From positions 145,988-209,987 of the forward strand of contig JASMMA010000003.1 in NCBI GenBank assembly GCA_030748415.1: 64,000 nt of DNA, written 5' to 3'. Both the position numbers and the translations under genes were made by a program. Below, piece after piece: positions 37,051 to 49,493 of the stretch. The stretch is from Planctomycetota bacterium (GTDB lineage Bacteria > Planctomycetota > UBA1135). Position 1 is the stretch's first letter. Each line of letters begins with the position of its first letter. Under the pieces are notes generated by a model that ran no database searches, was not told the DNA's origin, and saw only the letters and a program-made list of their open reading frames with translations.

Positions 37051-37934
37051 TGTTTGCTGAACGACTCTGGGGTGCGATTGACTCGAAGGGCACTCCTGCA
37101 ATGGTTGGCCTTGACCCAAGACCGGATCATTTTCCTAACGAATTTAAAACAAGTGGCGGCCCTGAAGATTGCGCCAAGGCCGCAATTGCATTTCACCGGG
37201 AACTCCTTGAGTTGCTTGCACCCAGCATCGCGGTTGTGAAACCCCAGGCTGCCTTCTTTGAGCAGTGGGGTCCGGCCGGCACTCAAGCCCTTGCGGATTG
37301 TTGCTCGGTAGCGCGCGAGCTTGGTCTTTTGGTTGTGATGGACGCAAAGCGAGGAGACATCGGCTCTACTTCCGAGGCCTACGCCGAAGCTTTCTTTTCC
37401 GGAAACGGCTTTCCCCCTGCAGACGCTCTCACCATCAACCCCTACTTGGGCGAAGACGCCTGTCGGCCGTTTTTGGATTCTGCAAAAAAACACGATGCGG
37501 GACTTTTTGTTTTAGTTAAAACATCAAATCCGGGTGCGGGATTTTTTCAGGACCACGGAACTCCCCCCCTTGCCGAGCGAGTTGCTGAAATGGTGGCCTC
37601 GTGGGGCGAGGATTGGCACAGCGAAAACGGCTGGTCTTCGGTTGGCGCCGTGGTGGGGGCGACTCGCCCTGAAGAGCTTGTACGGTTTCGTGAACTCATG
37701 CCGCGAGCACCGATTTTGCTTCCAGGCTTTGGCTTCCAGGGTGGAACCGCCGACGGCCTTCGTGCCGCTTTTGATGCAAATGGCCACGGCGCCATCGTGA
37801 ATTCCAGCCGTGGAATCCTTTGGGCGCACGAGCGCGAAGATCTTGCTCACCTTCCGGATTGGAAAGACCGCACCCAGCTTGCGGTCAGCGAAATGGTGGA
37901 CCAGCTCGCCCCTCTCGTTGGCGCCAGCGCTTAA
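37050..37934 (+). CDS. pyrF: orotidine 5'-phosphate decarboxylase (PyrF, subfamily 2)
   Basis: AMVGLDPRPDHFP; VKPQAAFFEQWG; VVMDAKRGDIGSTSEAYAEAFF; ILLPGFGFQGG. Confidence 0.92.
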   Translation: MFAERLWGAIDSKGTPAMVGLDPRPDHFPNEFKTSGGPEDCAKAAIAFHRELLELLAPSIAVVKPQAAFFEQWGPAGTQALADCCSVARELGLLVVMDAKRGDIGSTSEAYAEAFFSGNGFPPADALTINPYLGEDACRPFLDSAKKHDAGLFVLVKTSNPGAGFFQDHGTPPLAERVAEMVASWGEDWHSENGWSSVGAVVGATRPEELVRFRELMPRAPILLPGFGFQGGTADGLRAAFDANGHGAIVNSSRGILWAHEREDLAHLPDWKDRTQLAVSEMVDQLAPLVGASA

Positions 37935-38047
37935 ACCGTAGGGTATTTGGAAATAACCGGGCCCGCAAAAGCCCTGAGGCTTGTTTGTCGCTTTCGATTT
38001 GCAAGTTTCCCTTAGAAACAAGCCCCCTTTCTCGTTATTGTGAAGAT

Positions 38048-38884
38048 GTGCAGGTCATCTCCATCATTAACCAAAAGGGCGGGGTCGGAAAAACTACCGC
38101 CAGCGTGAATATTGCTGCCGCCCTTGCGGCTTCAGGCGTTCGCTCCCTCATTGTGGACCTCGATCCTCAAGCCCACCTTTCTATCAGCCTGGATCGGCTT
38201 CCCGAGCCAGGCGCGCCATCGGTTTACACCCTTATGTCGGGCACCCACTCCGTTGAGGAAGTCGTTCAATCCACCGCACAAGAAAACCTGTTCGTTGCCC
38301 CCACGAACTTGGACCTCACAGGCGCCGAAACCGAGTTCGCGAGCGAAATTGGGCGCGAGTCCATTCTTCGAGACGCACTCAAGAAGTTTTCGAAGTCCAA
38401 AATGGCTCCCGAAGTCGTCATTCTGGACTGCCCGCCCTCCCTCGGCCTCCTTTCTCTAAACGCCTTGGTTTGTTCCCAATATGTCATCATTCCTCTTCAG
38501 GCCGAGTTTTTCGCTCTTCAAGGTATGGCGCAACTTTTAGATGTTGTGGAGCGAGTCAAGCGACGGCTCAATCCAGGCCTGGACCTTCTTGGAATTCTGG
38601 TTTCGATGTTTCAAAAGCAGCGCAACCTTTCCCGCGAAGTTCTTGATGAGCTTCATTCCCATTTTGGCGACCTTGTTTTCAAGACCCTCGTTCGGGTAAA
38701 TGTGCGGCTGGCCGAGGCCCCAAGTCACGGGCAAACCATTTACGAATACGCCCCCGAATCTGCCGGAGCCGACGACTTTGCTGCCCTCGCCGGCGAGGTG
38801 GCCCATCGATTGGGCTTAGTGAAAACAGAGGAACCCCAAACCCAAGCTCCAGTGGAGCCTCTTGCGGAAATGGAAGCCGGGTAA
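38048..38884 (+). CDS. parA: chromosome-partitioning ATPase ParA
   Basis: VISIINQKGGVGKTTASVNIAAALAASGVRSLIVDLDPQAHLS; VVILDCPPSLGLLSLNAL; GTG start at 38048 preferred over ORF-track start 37820. Confidence 0.93.
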   Translation: MQVISIINQKGGVGKTTASVNIAAALAASGVRSLIVDLDPQAHLSISLDRLPEPGAPSVYTLMSGTHSVEEVVQSTAQENLFVAPTNLDLTGAETEFASEIGRESILRDALKKFSKSKMAPEVVILDCPPSLGLLSLNALVCSQYVIIPLQAEFFALQGMAQLLDVVERVKRRLNPGLDLLGILVSMFQKQRNLSREVLDELHSHFGDLVFKTLVRVNVRLAEAPSHGQTIYEYAPESAGADDFAALAGEVAHRLGLVKTEEPQTQAPVEPLAEMEAG

Positions 38885-38893
38885 AATCCCTTT

Positions 38894-40054
38894 GTGATTT
38901 ACCTGGACCACAACGCTAGCGCTGGAATTCGTCCCGAGGCGCTTGCGGCATTCCAAGGCGCCGCCAGCGAAACTCCGGCAAACCCCGCCGCCCTGCACCG
39001 GGCTGGCAGGCGCGCGCAAGGCGTGCTCGAGGACGCCCGCGACCGCGTTGCAGAAGTGCTTCGTTGCTCCTCTTCGGAAATCATTTTTTGTTCTTCGGCA
39101 ACTGAAGCCAACAACATTTCTTTGTTGGGAAGTGCTGAAGCAATGAGGCGTGTGTACGGGGAGCTACCCCATCTTGTGTCTTCCAAAGCAGAACACCCCA
39201 GTGTTTTGGGGCCGTTGCGCCACCTTCAACAATTGGGTGCTCGACTCTCCTTGGCCAGCCTCAACAAGGGTGCAAAAGTCAATGTGGCAGAAATGCTAGA
39301 GCTGGCAAATCCCCAGGCGGGTGCAACTCTTTTCGCTTTACAGTGGGCCAATAATGAAACTGGCGCAATCCAAGATTGGGATTTGCTCGCAGCGAACAAG
39401 ACCGATTCCGATTTTCTTCACTGCGATGCAGTTCAGGGGATTGGAAAGATACCCTTTTCGGATTCCATTTTTTCCGCCCAGACTCTTGTCGTCTCCGGCC
39501 ACAAAGTTGGTGCCCCAAAAGGGATTGCGGCCTTGCGGCTTTCGCCCTTGGCGATGCTTGATCCCATTTTTTTTGGCGGGGGACACCAGCGGGGGCTTCG
39601 ACCCGGAACAGAGTCGCCCGCTTTAGCCTCCGCATTTGCGACTGCACTTGAGCTGACCGTTTCGGAACAGTCTCAATTCGCAACCAATACCGGTGCCGCA
39701 AAAAATTCCTTGTTGAGTATTTTGCAAGAAGAGTTTCCGCAACTTGTTTGCCAGCAACCAGAAGAGGGCGAAGCCCTTCCGAACACTTGCAGCTTAAGTT
39801 TCCCGGGCCTTGATGGGCGGAAACTTCTGCCCGCCCTTGACGCAGAAGGTCTCGCCGTTTCTTCGGGCTCCGCGTGTTCTGCGGGTGCGCCAAAGCCCTC
39901 TTCAATTCTTTTAGCTTGCGGTGTTTCGGTTGAGCTTGCGCGCGCAACCGTGCGGATTAGTTTTGGTCATGGACAAAACGAAATTGTTGGAAAACAAGTT
40001 GGCGCAATGTTCGTTTCTGTTCTTCAACGCATCTACAAAGTCGGAAAACTCTAA
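38894..40054 (+). CDS. cysteine desulfurase (IscS/NifS family)
   Basis: MIYLDHNASAGIRPEAL; FCSSATEANNISLLG; SGHKVGAPKGIAAL; SSGSACSAG; GTG start. Confidence 0.92.
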   Translation: MIYLDHNASAGIRPEALAAFQGAASETPANPAALHRAGRRAQGVLEDARDRVAEVLRCSSSEIIFCSSATEANNISLLGSAEAMRRVYGELPHLVSSKAEHPSVLGPLRHLQQLGARLSLASLNKGAKVNVAEMLELANPQAGATLFALQWANNETGAIQDWDLLAANKTDSDFLHCDAVQGIGKIPFSDSIFSAQTLVVSGHKVGAPKGIAALRLSPLAMLDPIFFGGGHQRGLRPGTESPALASAFATALELTVSEQSQFATNTGAAKNSLLSILQEEFPQLVCQQPEEGEALPNTCSLSFPGLDGRKLLPALDAEGLAVSSGSACSAGAPKPSSILLACGVSVELARATVRISFGHGQNEIVGKQVGAMFVSVLQRIYKVGKL

Positions 40055-40157
40055 GCCTCTATTCGGCAAGACTTGGGCTACCGGTTGTTTTTTTAATAAC
40101 AAAGCGGAAGTCGAAACAGCTATTCTATTGCACTTACAGCATAGCGCCTAACCGCCT

Positions 40158-41621
40158 TTGCATAAACGACTTACACTGTTTCCACCAAACCACACCGCCC
40201 CCGTGAATCCAACTGCTAAATCAATTGATGAGCTAACCTGGCGCAGAGTTTTGGGAAGTCTTGGGGAACAGCTCGGCAAAGCCGAAATTGATCGTTGGCT
40301 CAGCGATGTCCAACTCCTTTCTATTCAAGAAGATGTGGCAACCTTATCGGTTCCCTCTCGTCTTCATCAAGAGTGGATCGTCGCGCGATACGAAGAAGCC
40401 ATCCGTGCGGAACTTTCAGTTTCGCAGTGTCAATTTGAATTACATGAAGTGGACTTGGGTCAAATTTTGGAAGACCCGTCCGACGCAACTTTTGCCCAGA
40501 ATACCCAGACTGCTCCAACTCAAGCTCCGGAATCGTCCGCACCAAAAACCCAAGCGCCGCCATTGGCTGAGCCTGCGGCAGTGTTGCCTTTGGTTTTAAA
40601 GCCCGACTACACCTTCGACTGTTTTGTCGTCGGGCCTTGTAACCGTTTTGCCTATGCCGCCGCCCGCGGGGTTGCAGACCGGCCAGCCATCGCTTTCAAC
40701 CCCCTGTTCCTTCATGGCTCTGTGGGCTTGGGCAAAACTCACCTCATGCAGGCCATTGCTCACCGGCTATTAGATGATGAGCCCAACCTGAACATTGTCT
40801 TTCTCTCTTGCGAGCAGTTTGTGAACCATTTCATTCAGGCGCTCCAGGCTGGGGACATTAATTCGTTCCGCCAGCGCTATCGGGCCGCCGATGTTTTAAT
40901 TGTTGACGATATTCAGCTGCTTGCCAACAAGACTCGCACCCAAGAGGAGTTTTTCCACACCTTTAACGAGCTGCACAACGCAGGAAAACAGATCGTTCTT
41001 TCGAGCGACTCTCCCCCCCAAGACATCCCCTCGCTTCAAGAGCGCTTGGTGAGTCGCTTTAAGTGGGGGCTTGTTGCCGAGATTGAGCCACCTTGTTTTG
41101 AAACACGGGTCGCTATTTTGAAGCAGAAGGCTGATGTGGCTGGAATTGAGCTGCCCCAAGATGTCGCGGCTCTCGTGGCGGAAAATGTACCGAATAATGT
41201 CCGCGAACTTGAGGGAACCCTTACCCGCATTCGCGCCATGGCTAGTTTGACAAACCGTCCTATTGACTTTGGTCTAGCTCGAGAAATCTTGGCGTCTTCG
41301 TCCCAAATTCGAGCACGGTCCATTCGGATTGATGACATTTTGGGAACCGTTTGTCGCCACTTCAGTTCCAGTGTTTCTGAAATTCAGTCCAAAAAACGTA
41401 CCCAGTCTGTTGTTTTTCCACGCCAGGTTGCCATGTTTTTGGCTCGTCGTTTGACCGAACTCTCTTTGGGTGAAATCGGTGGCTATTTTGGGGGCCGCGA
41501 TCACAGTACTGTGGTTTATGCCTTAGAGAAAATCGAGGCTCGGCGCCGAGTAGAAAGTGAGTTTTCCTTGCTCCTTGGTGAGCTGGAGCGGCGCGTTCGA
41601 GAGGACATCGAGGGTAAGTAA
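40158..41621 (+). CDS. dnaA: chromosomal replication initiator protein DnaA
   Basis: PLFLHGSVGLGKTHLMQAIAHRLL; DVLIVDDIQLLANKTRTQEEFFHTFNEL; VRELEGTLTRIRAMA; FGGRDHSTVVYALEKIEARR; TTG start at 40158 or GTG at 40203. Confidence 0.95.
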   Translation: MHKRLTLFPPNHTAPVNPTAKSIDELTWRRVLGSLGEQLGKAEIDRWLSDVQLLSIQEDVATLSVPSRLHQEWIVARYEEAIRAELSVSQCQFELHEVDLGQILEDPSDATFAQNTQTAPTQAPESSAPKTQAPPLAEPAAVLPLVLKPDYTFDCFVVGPCNRFAYAAARGVADRPAIAFNPLFLHGSVGLGKTHLMQAIAHRLLDDEPNLNIVFLSCEQFVNHFIQALQAGDINSFRQRYRAADVLIVDDIQLLANKTRTQEEFFHTFNELHNAGKQIVLSSDSPPQDIPSLQERLVSRFKWGLVAEIEPPCFETRVAILKQKADVAGIELPQDVAALVAENVPNNVRELEGTLTRIRAMASLTNRPIDFGLAREILASSSQIRARSIRIDDILGTVCRHFSSSVSEIQSKKRTQSVVFPRQVAMFLARRLTELSLGEIGGYFGGRDHSTVVYALEKIEARRRVESEFSLLLGELERRVREDIEGK

Positions 41622-41636
41622 ATGACCCTTCTAAAC

Positions 41637-41677
41637 AAGCTGGCGCGGTTCAAAACGGCCGCGCCAGCTTTCGTTTT
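41637..41677 (+). terminator. intrinsic terminator-like hairpin after dnaA
   Basis: Perfect 12-bp inverted repeat AAGCTGGCGCGG / CCGCGCCAGCTT with 10-nt loop, followed by TCGTTTT. Confidence 0.75.
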
Positions 41678-41977
41678 ACCCCGGGAAAACCTGTGGAAAG
41701 TCGGGAAGAATAAGTGGAAGATTCCCCCAGTTTTCCCCAACTCTCCACACCAAAAATTGGCCAGCTTTGCCCCTTTGGAAAAACCTGCTTTCTTCCCCAA
41801 GGTATCCCCAGGCTCGTTCCGGGTTTTCCACCACCCAAGCTTGGGTTTTGTATTTCCTAACCGACTACAAATAAACATCTTAGGGGCGAGAAAGGCCCTT
41901 TTTCCACAGCTAAGGCAGCCCTATACTGTTAAGGCTGTTTTTCTTCTAATAAAGAAACAAATAAAGAACACCCCCTC
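41678..41977. other. candidate oriC (dnaA-dnaN intergenic region)
   Basis: Location between dnaA and dnaN; DnaA-box-like sequences CTTTCCACA (rc, 41692-41700), CTCTCCACA (41741-41749), TTTTCCACC (41824-41832), TTTTCCACA (41900-41908); A/T-rich stretch ~41929-41968. Confidence 0.45.
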
Positions 41978-43107
41978 ATGAAATTCCTCATTGACCGCAT
42001 TGCATTTCGAGACGCTCTTCAGCGAGTTGAAATGGCCATCGACCGGAAACCCTCTCGCCCCGTTCTTGGTGGGGTAATTGTGGAAGTTCAAAATGATCGT
42101 CTCGTTGTTGTCGCGAGCGACTTAGACATTTCCGTTCGTTACACATTAAATCAAGTTCAAGTGGATAGCCCTGGCTGGGCCCTAGTGCCTGGCCGTGAAC
42201 TTGTGGATGTGTTTAAAGACATTGAAGCCGACACAGTGACCGTTTCTTTGTCCGAACAGAAGCAATTTGAAATTGTTGGTGGCGAAGACCATTGTTCTTT
42301 GGTCACGATGGAGAGCAGCGCTTCTATCGGCGAAGGCCCAGAAGGGTTTCCAGCTGTTCCAACTCTTGAAGGCGACCCAAGCATCACAATTGCAAAGGAC
42401 ACCTTTATGCAGATGATTGGGTCCACGCGATTCGCAACTTCCCGTGTTCATGACACTCGTTTCGCAACGGAAGGCGTTTTATTTGAAGCTGAAAACGGGG
42501 AACTCACCATGGTTGGCACAGACGGGCGCCGCCTCGCTTGGATTCGTCGTCAAGCTGAAAGTGGTAATGATAAGCAGCGTTCGGTTTTGCTTCCCAAAAT
42601 GCTCGACCAAATTGTGCGCTTTGGGCAAGATGAGGAAACAGAAACCATTGAAGTTTTCTTCCTTGGGAATCGCGTTGGCTTCCGGATTGGGAACTTAGAG
42701 TCTTTCGGTCGTGTGCTTGAGGGAGAATTTCCAAACTACGACAATGTGATTCCAAAAAGTGGTAAGCATATTATTCGTGCTCACCGCGAAAGCATGTCTC
42801 GGAAGCTCAAACTTGCTAGCCACCTCACTGCCGATGCAGCGCAAGTTGTACGCATCGAACTAAAAACAGACGCGATGCAAATTTCGGCAGAACACGAAGG
42901 GCGTGGTCGAGCAGATTCCACCATTGAAGTGGATTACACCGGCAGTGAATTTAGTGCGTCATTCAACCCAAGCTATCTTTTAGATGGTTTAAAAGCAGCT
43001 CACGCCGAACAAGTTGAACTTCAGATGGGCGAAGCAACGCGACCTGCGAAGTTTGTTTTGGGCGATAACTTTGAATATGTCGTCATGCCCCTTTCAAATC
43101 ACGGGTC

Positions 43108-43111
<4 letters not shown>
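41978..43111 (+). CDS. dnaN: DNA polymerase III beta sliding clamp
   Basis: MKFLIDRIAFRDALQRVEMAIDRKPSRPVLGGVIVEV; FEAENGELTMVGTDGRRLAW; C-term YVVMPLSNHGS. Confidence 0.95.
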
Positions 43112-45866
<2,755 letters not shown>

Positions 45867-45901
45867 TGCTCGGAGCTAAATCGTTGCTTTTTGCAACGGG
45901 C

Positions 45902-47788
45902 CTAATAGAAACATAGATAAGTTGCCCAAGAGGCAATCCAAGCGAACCCTGTTTGATAAACAAGGGTGAAGACAGCCCACTTCCAGGACGATGTTTCGCG
46001 CCCGATGACCACAATTGTGGAAACGCATTGCAGAGCAAAGACAAAGAAAACCAATAGGGCAATTGCTGAGGCCAACGAAAGCGGCGGCTTTCCAGTCTCT
46101 GAATCGGGCCTCGTTAGGACTGTCCCAAGGCTAGGGACATCCTCTTCTTCTCCGCCAAAGGAATAGACCTGGGCAAGCGTTGAAACCATGACCTCGCGCG
46201 CGGCGAAGGAACCGATAAGCCCAATTCCAATTCGCCAATCCCAATCCATAGGAGCAATTGCAGGCTCAATCGCCCTTCCCATGTCGGCGGCATAGCTGGA
46301 TTCGATTTGCAACTTTTGCAGGGAAGTGGAGTCAAGTTCGGCGCTGGATTCCACTTTTGGATGGTTCAAAAGGAACCAAAGCAAAACGGACATTCCCAAG
46401 ATGGCCGTTCCCGCCCTTCGCAAAAACATTTTTATCCGCCGCCAAACTTGTAGCGCAATCGAGCCGAAAGACGGAAAGCGGTAGGGAGGGAGCTCTAAAT
46501 AGAACGGCAAGGTTGCTCCACGAAGTAGGCCGCGCTTAAAAAGGGCAGCAAACAATAAGGCGGATACTGCGCCTAGCACATAAAGGCCCAGCAAAGTAAG
46601 ACCCTGCAAAGTAATGGGACCGAAAACGGGAGTTGCGGGTATGAAAGTCGTAATCAAAAGCGCGTAAACCGGCAACCGCGCGGAACAGGTCATAAGCGGC
46701 GCGACCAAAACAGTTGCCAAGCGGTCACGAGGAGACGGAATCGTGCGCGTGGCAAGGATGCCCGGAACCGCGCACGCATAAGAAGAGAGAAGGCTAATAA
46801 AACAACGGCCCTCTAGTCCGACCCAGCCCATAAGGCGGTCCATTACAAAAGCAGCCCGCGCCATGTAGCCGCACGCCTCGAAGAAAAAGATAAGCGCAAA
46901 CAGAAGGGCAATTTGGGGGACAAAAACAACAACTGCACCAACACCACGGACAACGCCATCAGCAAGCAAAGAGGATGCCCACCCTGCAGGCATGATGGTT
47001 AAAAGCCAATCGGCGACCGCGTCCACGCCCCCGCTAAGCGCGTCCATAGCCGGTGCAGCCCAAGAAAAGATGGCCTGGAAGAAAACGAGAACAAAGGCGA
47101 AGAAAACAAGCCCACCCAAGAGAGGGTGAAGCAAAACGGAATCCAGTCGTTTGGTGAGTTGATTTTCCGCAAGCTTGGAATGGGTGATTTTTTTAAGTAA
47201 AGAGTCGGCCCACGCAAATCGTGCTTCGGTTCCCTCTCCGGGCAACTCTCTTACGGAGCCCCAACTTTCCGGGCGCCCAAGCTGATCGCGCAAATCGTCA
47301 ATGCCAATCCCCTTATTTCCGACAACAGGAATCACAGCAATTCCAAGCTCTTGGCGGAGTTTCATAATGTCAATTTCGCCGCCGCGAGCTTTAAGTTCGT
47401 CCACCATTGTGAGTACAAGGCAAGTAGGTAAACCCGCTTGGAGAACCTCTGCAATAAACGGAAGCGAGCGCTCAAGGGTGGTGGCGTCAGCGATGACTGC
47501 AACCCCATCCGGACGCGACTCTCCACCCATTTCGCCCTTAAGAACCTTGACCGCAACGGACTCGTCTTCCGAGATTGCATGAAGACTGTAGGTTCCCGGG
47601 AGGTCCACCAAAGCAACAGGTCCGTGGGGGGTGGTGGCGTGCCCAATGCGCCGGTCCACGGTTACACCGGGGTAATTTCCGGTTTTTGCACGCATTCCCG
47701 TAAGGGCATTAAAGAGGGTAGTTTTTCCCGAGTTGGGGCTACCAATTAAGGCAATATGTGCCTTTGGAGCGGTGGGCGGTGGGCTCAT
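45902..47788 (-). CDS. feoB: ferrous iron transport protein B
   Basis: ALIGSPNSGKTTLFNALTGMRAKTGNYPGVTVDRR; VDLPGTYSL; FFEACGYMARAAFVMDRLMGWVGLEGRCFISLLSSYACAVPGILATRTI. Confidence 0.95.
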   Translation of the reverse strand: MSPPPTAPKAHIALIGSPNSGKTTLFNALTGMRAKTGNYPGVTVDRRIGHATTPHGPVALVDLPGTYSLHAISEDESVAVKVLKGEMGGESRPDGVAVIADATTLERSLPFIAEVLQAGLPTCLVLTMVDELKARGGEIDIMKLRQELGIAVIPVVGNKGIGIDDLRDQLGRPESWGSVRELPGEGTEARFAWADSLLKKITHSKLAENQLTKRLDSVLLHPLLGGLVFFAFVLVFFQAIFSWAAPAMDALSGGVDAVADWLLTIMPAGWASSLLADGVVRGVGAVVVFVPQIALLFALIFFFEACGYMARAAFVMDRLMGWVGLEGRCFISLLSSYACAVPGILATRTIPSPRDRLATVLVAPLMTCSARLPVYALLITTFIPATPVFGPITLQGLTLLGLYVLGAVSALLFAALFKRGLLRGATLPFYLELPPYRFPSFGSIALQVWRRIKMFLRRAGTAILGMSVLLWFLLNHPKVESSAELDSTSLQKLQIESSYAADMGRAIEPAIAPMDWDWRIGIGLIGSFAAREVMVSTLAQVYSFGGEEEDVPSLGTVLTRPDSETGKPPLSLASAIALLVFFVFALQCVSTIVVIGRETSSWKWAVFTLVYQTGFAWIASWATYLCFY

Positions 47789-48036
47789 TCGGTAGGGTTG
47801 CCCAATTCTGTCAAAACCCTGGCCGCTTCCGTTGGCCGGAGGCAGAGCTGATAGCCCCGTAGAGCGAAAATCATGGGCCCACCAAAGGGTGCCTGACGAA
47901 GAAGTTCCACGGTCGTTCCGCGGGTGAGGCCCAACTCCCTTAGCCGATCGGCGGCCGGGCCGTTGCCCAAGACCTCACGAACTCGACCCCGCTGATGCAG
48001 GGTAAGCGTTGCGAGAGTGGGCTCGGAAGGGCTCAT
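47785..48036 (-). CDS. feoA: ferrous iron transport protein A
   Basis: RLRELGLTRGTTVELLRQAPFGGPMIFALRGYQLCLRPTEAARV; overlaps the feoB start. Confidence 0.88.
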   Translation of the reverse strand: MSPSEPTLATLTLHQRGRVREVLGNGPAADRLRELGLTRGTTVELLRQAPFGGPMIFALRGYQLCLRPTEAARVLTELGNPTE

Positions 48037-48132
48037 TAATGCGACAAGATTTCAGTAAGGCTTCCATTATATAAAGCTGCCGGGGTTTTGTCCGCTCTAA
48101 GAAGTTGGATTCAGCGAGGATAGGATAGGCCC

Positions 48133-48837
48133 ATGCAAACTGCTATGTCTTCTAAACAAGCCGCCGGAAATGCCGCCGCCTCTTTGGTTGAGGATGGAAT
48201 GATCCTTGGGTTGGGCACTGGCTCCACTGTGGCCTTCTTTTTGGATGCCGTTGCCTTAAGAATCAACGCCGAAGGATTGAAACTAAAGGGAGTCCCCACG
48301 AGCGAAGACACTGCCGAAAAGGCCCGAGGCCTGGGGATTGAACTTTCAACATTAGAAGAAACACCCGACCTGGATTTAGTTGTGGATGGTGCCGACGAAG
48401 TAGATACAGCGTTTCGGCTCATCAAAGGCGGGGGCGGCGCCCTCCTACGCGAAAAAATCGTTGCTGCAGCAGGTGCAAAAGTGGCCATTATTGTTGGAGA
48501 AGGAAAACGGGTGGAACGCCTCGGCACCACCTTCCTTTTGCCAGTTGAAATATTGCCTTTTGGACATACCGCAACTGCTCAAAAAGTGTCTGCGCAAGGT
48601 TGCCAACCTTTTCTGCGCACCGCCGACCAAGAAGGGACACGGATGGTGACCGATAATGGAAACTATATTTTGGATTGTAAATTTGAAAATGGAATTGAAA
48701 ACCCAGAAGAGCTCCACAGGCTTCTTTCTGAAATTCCAGGCGTGGCAGAGGTAGGACTGTTTCTAAATCATTGCGATGTCCTGGTTGAGGGCCAGCCCGA
48801 TGGAACCGCAAAAATTCGCGAACGAAACGAATCATGA
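48133..48837 (+). CDS. rpiA: ribose-5-phosphate isomerase A
   Basis: GMILGLGTGSTVAFFLDAV; LDLVVDGADEVDTAFRLIKGGGGALLREKIVA; VEGQPDGTAKI. Confidence 0.95.
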   Translation: MQTAMSSKQAAGNAAASLVEDGMILGLGTGSTVAFFLDAVALRINAEGLKLKGVPTSEDTAEKARGLGIELSTLEETPDLDLVVDGADEVDTAFRLIKGGGGALLREKIVAAAGAKVAIIVGEGKRVERLGTTFLLPVEILPFGHTATAQKVSAQGCQPFLRTADQEGTRMVTDNGNYILDCKFENGIENPEELHRLLSEIPGVAEVGLFLNHCDVLVEGQPDGTAKIRERNES

Positions 48838-49427
48838 ACGAGCTTTACACCCTTTCCGCCGCGGAATTAGAAACCCGGCTCCTTGAGGCCGTTGGCAACA
48901 ACACTTGGCCCCCCGTGCATAAAGCAATTGACCTTGCCAAAGAAAAACACACGGGCCAAGTTCGCAAAGATGGTTCCGAGTTTGTTGCCCACCCTTTCCG
49001 CGTCGCGCTTCTTTTGTTAGAGGTTGGGAATCTCAACGAAGCAAACCTGCTATGCAGCGCCGTACTCCACGATATTGTGGAGGACACCGATTTGAGCTGT
49101 GATGATTTGATGGGCGACTTCGGCTCAAAGGTTTCGGATTTGGTGCGCAGTGTGACATTGCCAGATTTGCGCGATGGTCAAACCAAGTCCGACCGCGACA
49201 AGTCCCACTTTTCCGCCCTTTCTTGGGATGGCCGCGACTCCCAGATTCTCCGTTCTGTTGACCGCCTAGACAACATCTTGACCCTTAGTGATGACTTTCC
49301 GGCCGACCGCCTTCAAGATTACTTGGCAGACACCCGGGTTGGCCTTTTGCCACTGACTTTGGCCTGCAACACCGCGATTTATCACGCCCTGAACGATGCC
49401 CTGACCGCAAACGGCTGTCCGGAGTAG
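48834..49427 (+). CDS. stand-alone RelA/SpoT-type HD hydrolase (small alarmone hydrolase-like)
   Basis: HTGQVRKDGSEFVAHPFRVALLLLEVGNLNEANLLCSAVLHDIVEDTDLSCDDL; no synthetase/TGS domain in 197 aa. Confidence 0.78.
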   Translation: MNELYTLSAAELETRLLEAVGNNTWPPVHKAIDLAKEKHTGQVRKDGSEFVAHPFRVALLLLEVGNLNEANLLCSAVLHDIVEDTDLSCDDLMGDFGSKVSDLVRSVTLPDLRDGQTKSDRDKSHFSALSWDGRDSQILRSVDRLDNILTLSDDFPADRLQDYLADTRVGLLPLTLACNTAIYHALNDALTANGCPE

Positions 49428-49493
49428 CGGACTTTCCAAAAAGTTTGGATATTTTATGTCCCATCCAGGGGCACCTTGGTTCTTGATGAGTGA

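Noticed and set aside
39279-39947. 222-aa minus-strand ORF
   Set aside because: Antisense to the cysteine desulfurase; extremely basic, artefactual composition.
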